Shown here: one piece after another, positions 1-10,800 of the stretch
Layout: every line of letters starts with the position of its first letter
Position numbering within the stretch: the first letter of the stretch is position 1
From: Pristionchus mayeri
Lineage: Eukaryota; Nematoda; Chromadorea; Rhabditida; Neodiplogasteridae
Length of the DNA stretch: 64,000 nucleotides
Reading direction: 5' to 3'
Assembly (NCBI GenBank): GCA_036245805.1
Contig: BTRK01000002.1
Span: 5,514,689 to 5,578,688 of the forward strand
Notes under the pieces: model-generated
The model's input: only the letters and a program-made list of their open reading frames with translations
The model's database searches: none
What the model was told of the DNA's origin: nothing
Made by a program: the position numbers and the translations under genes

Positions 1-331
1 ACATCATTGATCGTTGATCTTTAATCTTTAATCTTTTGTCCATAGGCTTTGATCCTTATTCTCAACTAAGTATCTCTCATTCACAACACAAAATCAACAA
101 AATATATCTATGTGAAAATTTGCCGCAACAACGCAGGATATTACCAACGGGCCTGCCCGTAACAATAACAACTCGTTCATAGCTTTTCCTAAAACTCTCA
201 ACAAATGCAATCCAACGTCCAGGTGCAGAAGAGTCACAGGTATGCGATATACATGCGTCGCATTGGAGCAGAACTACGGGTGGTATGCGGAGCGTTTTAT
301 TTTTAAAAAGTAAATAGAAGCGACGGGTCTC

Positions 332-2582
332 TCATGCGCATTGCGGTCGTTCTGAGATTTTCCCACAGTACCCCGTGGTTCTGATGCTAATTAAATCAAT
401 AATCTCACTCTCGAGCTCGACGTTGATGGCGAGCGTGTTCAGCTGAGCGACCGCGAAGTAGAACCTGCAAGGCAATTGCTGATCAGGGGAAAAACAGCTT
501 CGATTCAGTCTTTTCGTCAGTCACGCCTGTCTTGCGCAGCCATCCCAAATTATCAATCGGTCAGTTCCGACGTCATCCGCATGACGTTCTGACGTCATCC
601 GACTTCGTGCCACTCACATCTTTCCGTCGGACAGCACGAACTGCGTGCTCAGCGGCGCAGTGATGTCGTTGTACTGCGTGAAACCTGTAAAATGTATATT
701 ATTTTAATATATTAACCTTTGCTTGAAATATTTACATTTACCTATTAACGTTTCTTACTCCGATTATAGTGCCAATACTATAATTATATAATACACCAAA
801 AACAGAGCTCAGCTAGCCCGTATGGATATGAACGCCTATCACATCCAAGACCGACCGTTCTCAAAGTATTAACTCCTGGCTGAGCACTAACTCAAGCAAA
901 TTCGGCACTACAATACCGTATCCCTCACTACCGACCGTGAATCACTACTGTATGCCGGAAGCCAAAAAATCGATAACTACCGTACCCTGAGTGTGCGCGA
1001 TCGCTGTGAGATGGGCGAACGTGGAGGCGACAGCTTGCGCGATCGCGCACTCGTCCAACACCTGAAATATAGATCTGCGCATTTTAACTTTCTTTTATAA
1101 TAAAATTTTTTTCTAAAATTGTAATTTTCAGAGATGAGCCCACTCTGCCGACTAGCGCGTCACTCCACATTGTTAGTTAAGGACCAATTGACGCGTCAAT
1201 CCAACAAAACTTTTCGATGGCATTACCATGCCTAGATGCTCCAAGGGCGCTACGTCGGATGAGAACTATGACGTCATAGTTGTCATCCGACCTAGTGCCC
1301 CGCTACAAGCGGTCGTATCTCGTTCAGCATCCTTCCTATGTCCTCGCTATCTTTTCCAGTCTACCGTAACCCTTCCCCACCGTACCACTCCTGATTCCAC
1401 ATCTCCGCATTTCCAGTGATCTTTGATCCTCTCCTGCAGCCCGAACATTGACTTCACTGCGAGGCGCGTGTGCTGGTGCGTTTCGTCTGCAAAATATACA
1501 TATGTAATATGAAATTTATTATAAAATGAAATTTTTTAAATTTATTTATATTGCTACTATGGTAAATCCCTGCCCTACAATCTATGGGCTACAAAATCTA
1601 CCGTATCTCCGTGTCACACCAACCGTAACCCAATAATATGAGCTTAAACTAGCCCACCCGACTCGACGAAGTATCCGGGGCACTGCCAGAGGGGCTCGCC
1701 GTCAGGCCACATATTGAACACCTGAAACGTATTCACAGTTAGCCTTTCAACTTTTCAAATTTTTTATGTAGTTTTTTTTATGTACTCGCGCAGATTAATC
1801 ATGTGCGATAAAGATATATTATAACGTCATGATGTACAGTTCAAAACAAATCGAGCTGCACCCAGCTAGAATTTTACATTTTGAATCATTTTAGGATATT
1901 TCAGAAACTAAATATACAACGATTACACCTACAACCTTGTGATATAATCAGGTTCGGCACTACCAATCAATCACAGGCACGATCAATATTCCGACAAAGA
2001 ACTCACCCTCGGGGAGTACAGCTCACTCTCGATCTTATCCTCAGCCTGCCAGAACTTGTCGTTGATCTCGCTGAAAATTACTAGATACCGTAACCGGAAG
2101 CGCACATTACAGTATAGGCACGCCGTTTCTGCACTAATTTCACGGCACTAGGTCGGATGAGCACAATGAAGTCATGCCGAATTTGATATATCAAAGGCAC
2201 GGCATGATGCCATAGTTCTTATCCGACCGAATGCGTCATTCCACCGTAACATGTGTACCGTAACTAATCATCTGTTACCGTACCCTGCCTACCGTATCCA
2301 TTCCCCCAGCTACCGTACCTGCCATCCAGCAGGGGCTCCACGGGCGTCTTCGATCTCACACTCACAGCCAGCTCATCACGATGCACGAAGGCCAGCTCGC
2401 CCAGCTTGCGACTGAAAAACAAGAAGATGGAATATAAATTCGTATTTGCGTTTGAAAGGAGCGATCGTGATGGCTACTCGAGAAATTTTGCACAGAAAAT
2501 TCGCAATTAGTCGTTTGCGGAACTCTGTAAGTTATCTTATTCTTTCTTACCAGTCAGACAGTACGAGAGAGCACGCAATATC

Positions 2583-2645
<63 letters not shown>

Positions 2646-5600
2646 TATTGTCCAATTTAAGTGTTTTGGACAAGCCAGATGAAGAGCATTGTGTCAACCC
2701 CGGAAGAACAATTGATAAGCAAGTACTGAAACGAGATCCATACACGAGGACAGACCAGCTTCCGACTCAACATTGTTTTCAGAGGAATGGAATCACCATG
2801 ACTGAATCTTACAGGAGGGCAATGCCAAATTTATGCTAATTTAATTACACAAAATTGTGCTTGCATGATAGCGTCGTGTGCTTGACTGTGGCTGTAGATT
2901 AGGTGTAACGGGAAAGCTGCGAGATAGCGATTTCACAATAAACACATGAACTATTAGTGAAACACGGATTCAAAAGTTATCGCAACTAAACTAGGCAACT
3001 AATTGCTCTCGCAAATAAGTTTCTAAGAGTGAAAAGTTTCGTTATAATAAATAACAGTATAAAAATAATAATTTTAAAAATCCTCACCGATCATCGCCCG
3101 CGTACTTCTGGTTGTTCCAGATGTGCGTATGCTTCTCACCGTCAGGGGTCTGAAGAAAAGTGAATAATTTCGTAATTTATTCGGGTTACGGTAGTTTGAA
3201 TTACGGTAGCCGACTAAACCACGCACGATGCGTGGTTTAGGTGATGGACTCTTGAGTTGGGAAGAGATAACCGTTTTGGACCATTGACATGTCGCCGCCA
3301 GTTTCGAGCGGCTATGATTACAACCAGTCCGATTCATGATTCGGCTCTTGCTAGATAGTGAAAATGATGTTTCTCACCATCAATAACTGAGGAGACCTAC
3401 ATGGCTAACCTCCAAACCCAGTGGTCGAAAAGTAGGCCCAAAATGGGATAATGTGCCCGGTTTTTGGAGTTCGGACCAGTGCAAAAGTAGAACAAGTACC
3501 CATTTTTAAGCATCTTTTGTGCCAAAATTGTAAAAACGTACCCATTCGGAATGATTTCATATCCGAAATGTATAAACATGTATAAACATTTTTATAATTT
3601 TTGTGACCTACTCCTTCGACCACTGTCCACACCCTACCATCAATGCAAACGATTTGCACAACACCACATACAAGATTGCCGTGATGACCAGTGAAATCAC
3701 AAAACTAGAAAAATCGACTAGATGGGTCTGTGTTCCAAATTCACTCCATACCAAACTTCTTTCCTCTGATACCAATATTATCATCATTAGTAAACAGCAA
3801 TTGCCTACACTAGTTGAGTGTGCACTAGATGGACAATATGGTTTTGCGCAGACTAGCTTGGTCTGCATTTCAACGTCACTATAAACACCTCCCCTGACAA
3901 GAACAGTATCATCGATTCTTGATCGGCAACCAACCATGGTTTCGTAGAGGAAGGAGAAGCCTCCACGAATCCAGAAGGCCTCGCTCTTCGACTTGTACGA
4001 AATCTGTAGAGATCAAAGATCAAAGATCAGGTATCAAACTATAATTCTCTCTCTCTCTCTCCCCGCTCACCCTCTGCTCCGCAAGCTCCGGTCGCGAGTG
4101 CACGAGAGAGGTAATCGCATCGTCGACCAACGCCGCGAGAATCGCCGAGATACGGTCCTCTGCGGAATATCGGTTAGGACAATGTTACGATAGCCTAAGA
4201 TATTGATTGAAATACAAATAATCAATAAGATACAATTGGATAAGATTAGATCATCAAATTTTACGTAATGAAGACAAACTTAAACGTGTTGAACCCAACA
4301 ATCATAAAATTATTTGAATTTGCGCGCATGCCTGATCCCGCCCACTCTCTTGTTTAAAACAAGTTGTTTTTGCATCTCTGATTCATTTTACCGTGATCCT
4401 GCACTCGCGCGAATGCAAAATTTGACGGTTATTGCGTAACTTTAGCTAACCTTCGGAATCGAAGGCGGTCGAGGTGAGGTTGGCGCGCATCGAAGCGAGG
4501 GTGAGCTCCTGTAACATTGTTTTTTAAAAGAATTGCTCTGAAAACTATCGAACAGGTCGCACATGCTCGAATTATCAGCTTTAGCTGAAACCCGATAGAG
4601 CCATGGTTTGAGAAACAAAAAAATATATAAAACAACAAACGTAACGAGTTAAAGGGACGACATTAGCATCTTGCATGATCGGTGTTTCACCGGTTATTTA
4701 TAAATTCGAGATCCTCCAAAAGCGTATTTTCTCAGAGAATTTGCATTTTTGGAACGTGCCAATGCACCCCGGAAGAGCTACCACTTCTAAGCCCTTTGCA
4801 CCTTGGCAGTTATCATTAACAATCCTATATGTGTTTTTGTTGTTGGTTTTGTTGTTGTTAATGTTGTTATTATTACCTTGTACGTCTCCATGGGCAGATT
4901 CAGTCCCTCATAGAAGGAGTCGAGCGACGAGTGGCCGACGTGCGTCTTCGTGACGTACCTAGAGTTGATAGCAGTTGAAAAGGCGGACTTTGAAAGGATA
5001 TAGCGAAACATGAAATACGCGGACTAAATTCAAAGTCCAAAATTTTAACAAAGTACGTGTAGAAGTTGAGGAAGCGGAAAGTTAAGGAAATAGTAAAACA
5101 CAAAACTCCCAGGACCAAATTCAAAATTCGGAAACTTAAAAATACCGACTTGTAGAAGTTGAGGACGTCGAAGTGGCCGGGAATAGCGGGCACTGCCCAG
5201 GCCTTGCGGGGCGCGACCAGGGCAGGGTGCCACTCTCTGCAAATAGCATTATAACTATTAGGCACTTCTTCGGTTTCTGGCCACCCCCCCCCCCCCACCC
5301 ATTCCTCACCTAGCCCACACATTTCTAGGCATTTCCTCCCTGATTTTCGGCCGTTCAAGCCCTCAATAACGGGCGGTAGAGCTCGAGAAATGATGCCACG
5401 GTCTCTTCATTCTAAACACTCTATCGACCGACGAGAGAGTGTGTAGAATGAAGAGAGCGTGGTATCATTTCTCGAACTCTAACGGGCGGTGATGGGCAAT
5501 GACAGGGAGAGAGTGACCAGAAACCGAAGAAGTGTCAACTATTATTGTAGTCCTCTCTCTCCACCGAACGTGAGCACAATTGCTGCGAGCAGCAAGGCCC

Positions 5601-7440
5601 ACCCGGTCTTCGGATAGCGCCCATCATGCTTTAAACAATTTTAATGAACCAATTTCCGCAAACACTGCCAGGTTTCTGACGGAACTACTGGGCAGTATCC
5701 CGAATTTTGAAGCTCAACAGCAGAGTCTACGACGCATGCTCTCCACAGGTAGATCAAGGCTACGATAGCAGCTAATCGACAACTAACTAATCAATAAATC
5801 GATAGTACCGTACCTCCTCCAGGTCCGCTCTGCCTTCGTCCAGGGTCGCTCATAGGGCGAGACGAAGTTGATCCGATCGGCGATGGAGGGGATGGAGGCG
5901 GCGATCTCGCCAGTGCGCTGCAAGGATTAGGGTTACTGTAATCACCCATAATCGATTACTGTAATCAGGAATTATCAATCGTAAACTGAGCAAAAACGTC
6001 GCATAACACGAAATCTCGCCAGTGCGCTGCAAGGATTAGGGTTACTGTAATCAGCTAAGTCGAAATCAATCGCAAACTGAGCTTGATCAGACACGCGCGG
6101 ACGCTCAAATAATTTCAAGGATGTTTCGCAACTTTAAGATTACTGTAATTAACTAAGACATTATCGATTATTAAGAGTGTGCTAATCGAAAACTGAGCAA
6201 ACACGATAAATAACACCGAGATCTCGCAAGTGCAAAAAATTAAAGTTGCCCCAACACCCTTAAAATTATTTGAATTGGCGCGTGTGCCTCATCAAGGAAA
6301 AAGGGGGGCGGGCTTGATCAGGCACGCGCGGAATTTCATATAATTTCAAGGGCGTTGGGTAACAACACCCTTGAAATTATTTAAGACTTCAGTATAGAAT
6401 CAGAACCTTGTAATCGTAGAGACGAGCGCCATCGGTGAGGTCGCCCGCGTTCTGTAACATTTATTTTTGTAATTATTATTATTTTTATTTTAGCAATTAG
6501 TAAACTATCATTTGCACAAACAGAAAACCGAAATCGAAGACTGACCAGGTACTCCTCCTGCAGCATGTGCTTGGGCGAGTGGATGCGGTGAATCTAAAAT
6601 GATATTATTATTAATAGATTTTTGCGCATAGAAATCATAGGCAAATATTAAAAAGTGATATTTAAAATGATCAATATTCTTGTTTTCGTTTACCTTGCGG
6701 TTGAAGGCCGGCTTGATCTTGGGCGCATCGTGCAGCGTGATCGTAGGCTCAGTGTCAACAACTGGAAAATGAACATACCTTTCAGTTTTGTCGATCTAGT
6801 GGACAGTATTTAGCAAAGAGTGGGGGTAAAGGGGTCTAGTAGGCAAAGAGTTGGCACAAAGAGTCTGAACAGACCAGTTCGCCGCGCGAAATACGTATGA
6901 AATGAGTCGGAATGAGAAACGCTATCGCACTTCTAGGGGTTCTGAGAGTATAATAGCAAAAAAAAGAGGAAAACCAAGAACGATTCCTGAAACACAATAC
7001 GAAAGATAGACTCGCACAGCCTGGGATTCTTCTCGGACTCGCCTCTGTATTCATTTTGCCAACCCTTCTACTTAATGTACTGACTCAACGTTAAACTATG
7101 GAACCTATTTTAGTTGTCAGACAGGCAATAAAACAACGTTAGAAGGTAGTGTTGCCAAGTCAACCCGCGTACTCCTTGGTTCGAGTGCTCTTTTTTCTAT
7201 TCTCTCTCACTCGTTCAAACAGGACAAGATGTTCTCATACAAATTCACAAATTCTATTTTGCCAGTTTTTGTTGTCGTTATTGATTATATGATAATTGAG
7301 ATATGCTCTAGGAGTCAGAAGTTTGTATTAAAAAATATACCTGGTGCCGGCTTGTCCTCCGGGATGGGCGTCACTCCCGCCGTGCTTGAGAAGCATGCGC
7401 GCGGGATTAACCGCACAGCCGAACAGACGCCTCGGTGCAT
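332..7440 (-). CDS. mrps-30: Mitochondrial ribosomal protein S30 (mS30/mL65, PDCD9 family), 18 exons
   Basis: Structural protein of the mitochondrial ribosome. Exons in transcription order: 7440-7341, 6761-6694, 6593-6546, 6451-6407, 5917-5814, 5236-5150, 4958-4877, 4508-4451, 4003-3935, 3149-3088, 2411-2319, 2070-2007, 1721-1658, 1486-1401, 1061-986, 684-618, 464-409, 351-332; about 415 aa against roughly 440 in human. The start gives MHRGVCSAVRLIPRACFSS, an Arg-rich amphipathic mitochondrial presequence. Landmarks of the family as I remember it: LNFYKYVTKT near residue 135, EAFWIRGG in exon 9, and a C-terminal run with STQFVLSDGKM then AQLNTLAI. All junction phases agree except exon 8 to exon 9, where the visible donor leaves one extra base; this could be an unusual splice or a defect. 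The last short exon and stop (tga at 334-332) are the least certain part, since the human protein is longer there. Confidence 0.82.
1241..1308. mobile_element. Short palindromic MITE, GGCACTAGGTCGGATGA family
   Basis: Imperfect palindrome: GCTACGTCGGATGAGAACTA on the left and its near complement ending CATCCGACCTAGTGCC on the right, with a TGACGTCA centre. Lies between exons 14 and 15 of mrps-30. One of many copies of this family in the window (see 22676, 44530, 46690, 47857, 48747, 49335, 53100). Confidence 0.6.
2145..2233. mobile_element. Short palindromic MITE, GGCACTAGGTCGGATGA family
   Basis: Left end GGCACTAGGTCGGATGAGCA, right end TTCTTATCCGACC, centre TTTGATATATCAAA. Sits in the intron between exons 11 and 12 of mrps-30. 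Confidence 0.6.
2584..2642. repeat. (GA)n microsatellite
   Basis: About 58 bases of uninterrupted GA dinucleotide in an intron of mrps-30. The Arg-Glu or Ser-Leu reading frames across it are artefacts. Confidence 0.95.
3410..3624. mobile_element. Palindromic MITE with CAGTGGTCGAA ends
   Basis: Left end CAGTGGTCGAAAAGTAGG and right end CCTACTCCTTCGACCACTG are inverted copies. The interior carries a fragment shared with 25495-25657 (GGGCACATTAT and CCGGTTTTTGGAGT in opposite orientation). Intronic in mrps-30 (between exons 9 and 10). Confidence 0.65.
5255..5540. mobile_element. MITE with GGCACTTCTTCGGTTTCTGG ends, interrupted by a nested MITE
   Basis: Left end GGCACTTCTTCGGTTTCTGG followed by a poly-C run (5284-5296); right end CCAGAAACCGAAGAAGTGTC is its inverted copy. 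The copy at 30103-30248 has the same ends and the same poly-C but lacks the central insertion, so the element at 5377-5481 is a later nested insertion. Confidence 0.7.
5377..5481. mobile_element. hAT-like MITE with 8-bp target duplication ACGGGCGG
   Basis: 105-bp near-perfect palindrome with ends TAGAGYTCGAGAAATGAT, flanked on both sides by ACGGGCGG (5369-5376 and 5482-5489). An 8-bp duplication with TAG-type ends is the hAT signature. It is nested in the element at 5255-5540. Confidence 0.8.
6009..6050 (-). repeat. Duplicate of the 5' edge of mrps-30 exon 5
   Basis: The 40-odd bases covering the exon 5 acceptor and first codons (5905-5945) recur here almost unchanged (ATCTCGCCAGTGCGCTGCAA then GGATTAGGGTTACTGTAATC). 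It provides a decoy acceptor about 105 bp upstream in the transcript. Confidence 0.7.
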
Positions 7441-7889
7441 CCTGAACGGATGTTCACTAGCGCATGAGGAAAAAGATCAACAAATACATGAGAAATGTGA
7501 ATTTATTGCGAATCGCCACTCTCAAGACAGCAGATACGGTAGGTCAGCACACCAAAAAGAATAGGAGCAGACTGAGTGCTCAAATAATAAAAATATTTGC
7601 TTGAATATTGATTTGTATTCTATAAAGTAAAACGTATATGCGCAAAATCATTATTGCAGGCTTAGCTGCAAGGAGAAAAAGCTTTAAATAAGCTGGATTT
7701 TTGAATGAAATTCATAACCGGAAAATGTTAAACACAATTTCCGGTCGGTATGTACACCCACGATCACCAACTGTTCCTTCAAGGTTCTTTCTCGAATAAA
7801 TTTTCCCGGTTTGAATTCGCCTGTTTTGCTCGTTATTTTGCTTTATCTTTGTTGAAATATCGTTGTTCTAATCTCCCACTTCTCAGAAA
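7441..7889. promoter_or_regulatory. Divergent intergenic region between mrps-30 and TTC4
   Basis: About 450 bp separate the two start codons, which face away from each other, so one bidirectional promoter region probably serves both. I see no clear TATA box or other nameable site. Either transcript could be spliced-leader trans-spliced; CTTCTCAG just upstream of the TTC4 ATG is a plausible acceptor. Confidence 0.5.
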
Positions 7890-10800
7890 ATGACCACGAA
7901 AACACCGATGTCGGAGGAGGAGCGCGCCAAGCTCTGCCAGAAACTCGACGATGACCTCGAAGCGTTCATGGAGGATATGGCTGCTAAACGGGTTCGTTTT
8001 ATGCGATTGTAAGCCAAAGCGTAAGCCTGTTTTAAACCCACCACGAAGGTGCTCTTAATAGGGAGTATATTTATATATTTGTAGAGTTTTATCAGAAGTA
8101 TCTTTGGCCATTCTATCGTTGTTCCTCGCTAACTTGTCTAATGTAATGTTAATTAGGCTAGTTATTCAAATTTTCAGCAAGGCGAGCAGAAGGAGCGTAA
8201 GCCCTTCGACTTCGACGAGTTCTGTCGCGAGTTGGACGAGCATCCGGCCTTCATGACCGATCTGAAGAAGGCTGAGAATGGGGAGTACTCGGAGCACATC
8301 CAGGCACTACAGGTAAGGTTTGTTTTGCTTCTTGGGTCGGTGAGAGCTAAGCTTACTGATCTTAGAATATTGTTGCATTGCTAAGTCGTCTAAGGCTATG
8401 ATAGGAAAGTTTGGATAAGGCTTGGGGTGATTATACTCGCTCAATATTTTCCCGTTTACGCTCCGCATGATAAATATTGATTTATCGATCGAATGATTGA
8501 TTATTGGTTTATCGATTTATTGATTGAATATTGATTTATTGATTTACAGGCGCTCAAGTACGACACGGGCGAGACGGAGGAGGAGAAGTGCGAGACTGCC
8601 GAAGGACACAAGAACGAGGGCAACAAGCACTTCAAGCTCATGAAGTACCGATGGGCCACGGAGGCCTACACTAATGGTACGGTAGGAGGAGGGTTACGGT
8701 AGCGAGATAGGGCTACGGTAGGAGGAGGGTTACGGTATCGAGATTCGGCTGCGGTAGGAGATAGGTGGCGGTAGGAAGGGCATTAGAACGAGGGCAACAA
8801 GCACTTCAAGATCATGAAGTACCGATGGGCCACGGAGGCCTACACTAATGGTACGGTAGGAGGAGGGTTACGGTAGCGAGATTCGGCTGCGGTAGGAGAT
8901 AGGTGGCGGTAGGAAGGGCATTAGAACGAGGGCAACAAGCACTTCAAGCTCATGAAGTACCGATGGGCCACGGAGGCCTACACTAATGGTGGGATACTGT
9001 AGGATTGTGGTGGGATACTGTAGGATTGTGGTGGGATTACTGTAGGGCATCGATAGTAAAGAAGGGCTACTAATGCTACGGTAGGGGTGGGTTACGGTTG
9101 ATAGGAAACGGTAGCAAGAAAAGGGCATAAAAGGGCAACAAGCAAGCACATGAAGAGGCGTACACTACTGGTACGATACTGTCGATGTTACGGTAGCGGT
9201 ATGGATAGGATTACGGTAGATATTGATGTTAAAGAAGGGCTATTAATGGTACGGTAGAGATAGGTGTACGGTCGGGATAGATTGTGAAGTACTGCTTACT
9301 GACTGAGGAGTGTTGGTAGTTGCTGGTGCATATTCGCGGGCTATCAATTGGAAAAATGGTTTTAATGAAAAATTAATTCCGTGATGGTAAACCGATATTC
9401 ATGCGTATGCCGTTCAGGATAATGATTACAGTAGATCTGTAATTGCAGGCATCAAAGTGATGTGCTCCGATCGCAAACTGAACTCGATCCTCTACCAGAA
9501 TAGAGCTGCAGCCCAGGTTCGTTTAGGATTCAACCACTTATTAAGGCTAAACTAGCCGAGCTCCGCTCGCTACGGATAAACCATGAAATTATTTTTAAAA
9601 TGTGAATTTGCAAGCTTTTTGGGGAGTTCTAGCCAAGAATGGGCGAATTTTGAGCGAAATGTGTTTTGCACTCTAGACGCGCCGGGTTAGGCTGTTACAG
9701 TACTCTAATGCACGCTAGGACACTTTCCGACAACTCCCCGACACTTTCCGGCCAAGCAAAAAATGCTGCAAAAGGTTTGCACCGAGTGGGATCCGAACCT
9801 GAGCCCCTGGCAGCGCCTTTTCCCACTGCGCCACGCTTAAACCTACATTTATTAAAAGATCAAATAGCCTATCCGAACCGCCTCGACAAGAGCTACAAAA
9901 TGGTAAATAGCACAACCCATCATAATGAGAAATAAAGTTGCCATCTAAAAAATATCGCTCCTGAAAAGTTGAGTTGACGTCACATAATCGGACGTATCTT
10001 GCTTCAACGGTGACAAAAGGCTTCTTCTATAAACCCCACGGGCGAGAATGCGAATCGGAAAAAAGGCGAAACTTTGACCCGCCGTATTTCCCTTCAACGA
10101 CGTCCTAGAAGGTCGTCCGTTGAGCGAGTTGCTTGGCAAAAGTTCTTGCACCGGAGTATTTCTGCGAGATCTACAATTTTCTCAACAGTACCGAAGCTCT
10201 AACTTCAAAGAGAAAAAAGTTACAGGCGAAAAACCGCGAAAAATGCGAGTATGCCAACTTTGGAGCCGATTTTGACCTACCTACCGTAATCCTATCGATT
10301 CGGTCTCAACATGAAAAAGATGCGCCGTCATCTCAAGTACCAAACCCTACTAAATCCCAAATCTGGCCAAGAACCCCCGACCTCCCCATGAACTTTGCTT
10401 CGAGCCGTCAATTTTCAAATTACGATCGTTTATGATAGGGGGGACTAGCCGAGCTCCGCTCGCTACGGGTAAACCATGAAATTATTTTTAAAATGTGAAT
10501 TTGTAAGCTTTTTGGGGAGTTCTAGCCAAAAATGGGAGAGTTCAGAGCGAAATGTGTTTTGCACTCTATACGCGCCGGGTTGGGCTGTTACAGTACTCGG
10601 ATGAACGCTAGGATACTTTCCGACAACTCCCCGACACTTTTCGGCCAAGCAAAAAATGCTGCAAAAGATTGCACCCGGCGGGATCCGAACCTGAGCCCCC
10701 AGCCAGCGCCTTTTCCCACTGCGCCACGCTTAAACCTAAATATTTTAAAAGATCAAATAGCCTATCCGAACCGCTCTCCACGAGAGCTACACAATGGTAT

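Noticed and set aside
2446..2745. Frames rich in Arg-Glu or Ser-Leu
   Set aside because: Produced by the GA microsatellite.
4900..5358. Minus-strand frame of 152 codons
   Set aside because: It simply reads through mrps-30 exon 6, an intron, and part of exon 7 in different frames, and starts inside a MITE with a poly-C run.
9776..10736. Two tRNA genes on the minus strand
   Set aside because: A- and B-box sequences are present but too close together, and the acceptor and anticodon arms do not pair, so I call them tRNA-derived repeats.
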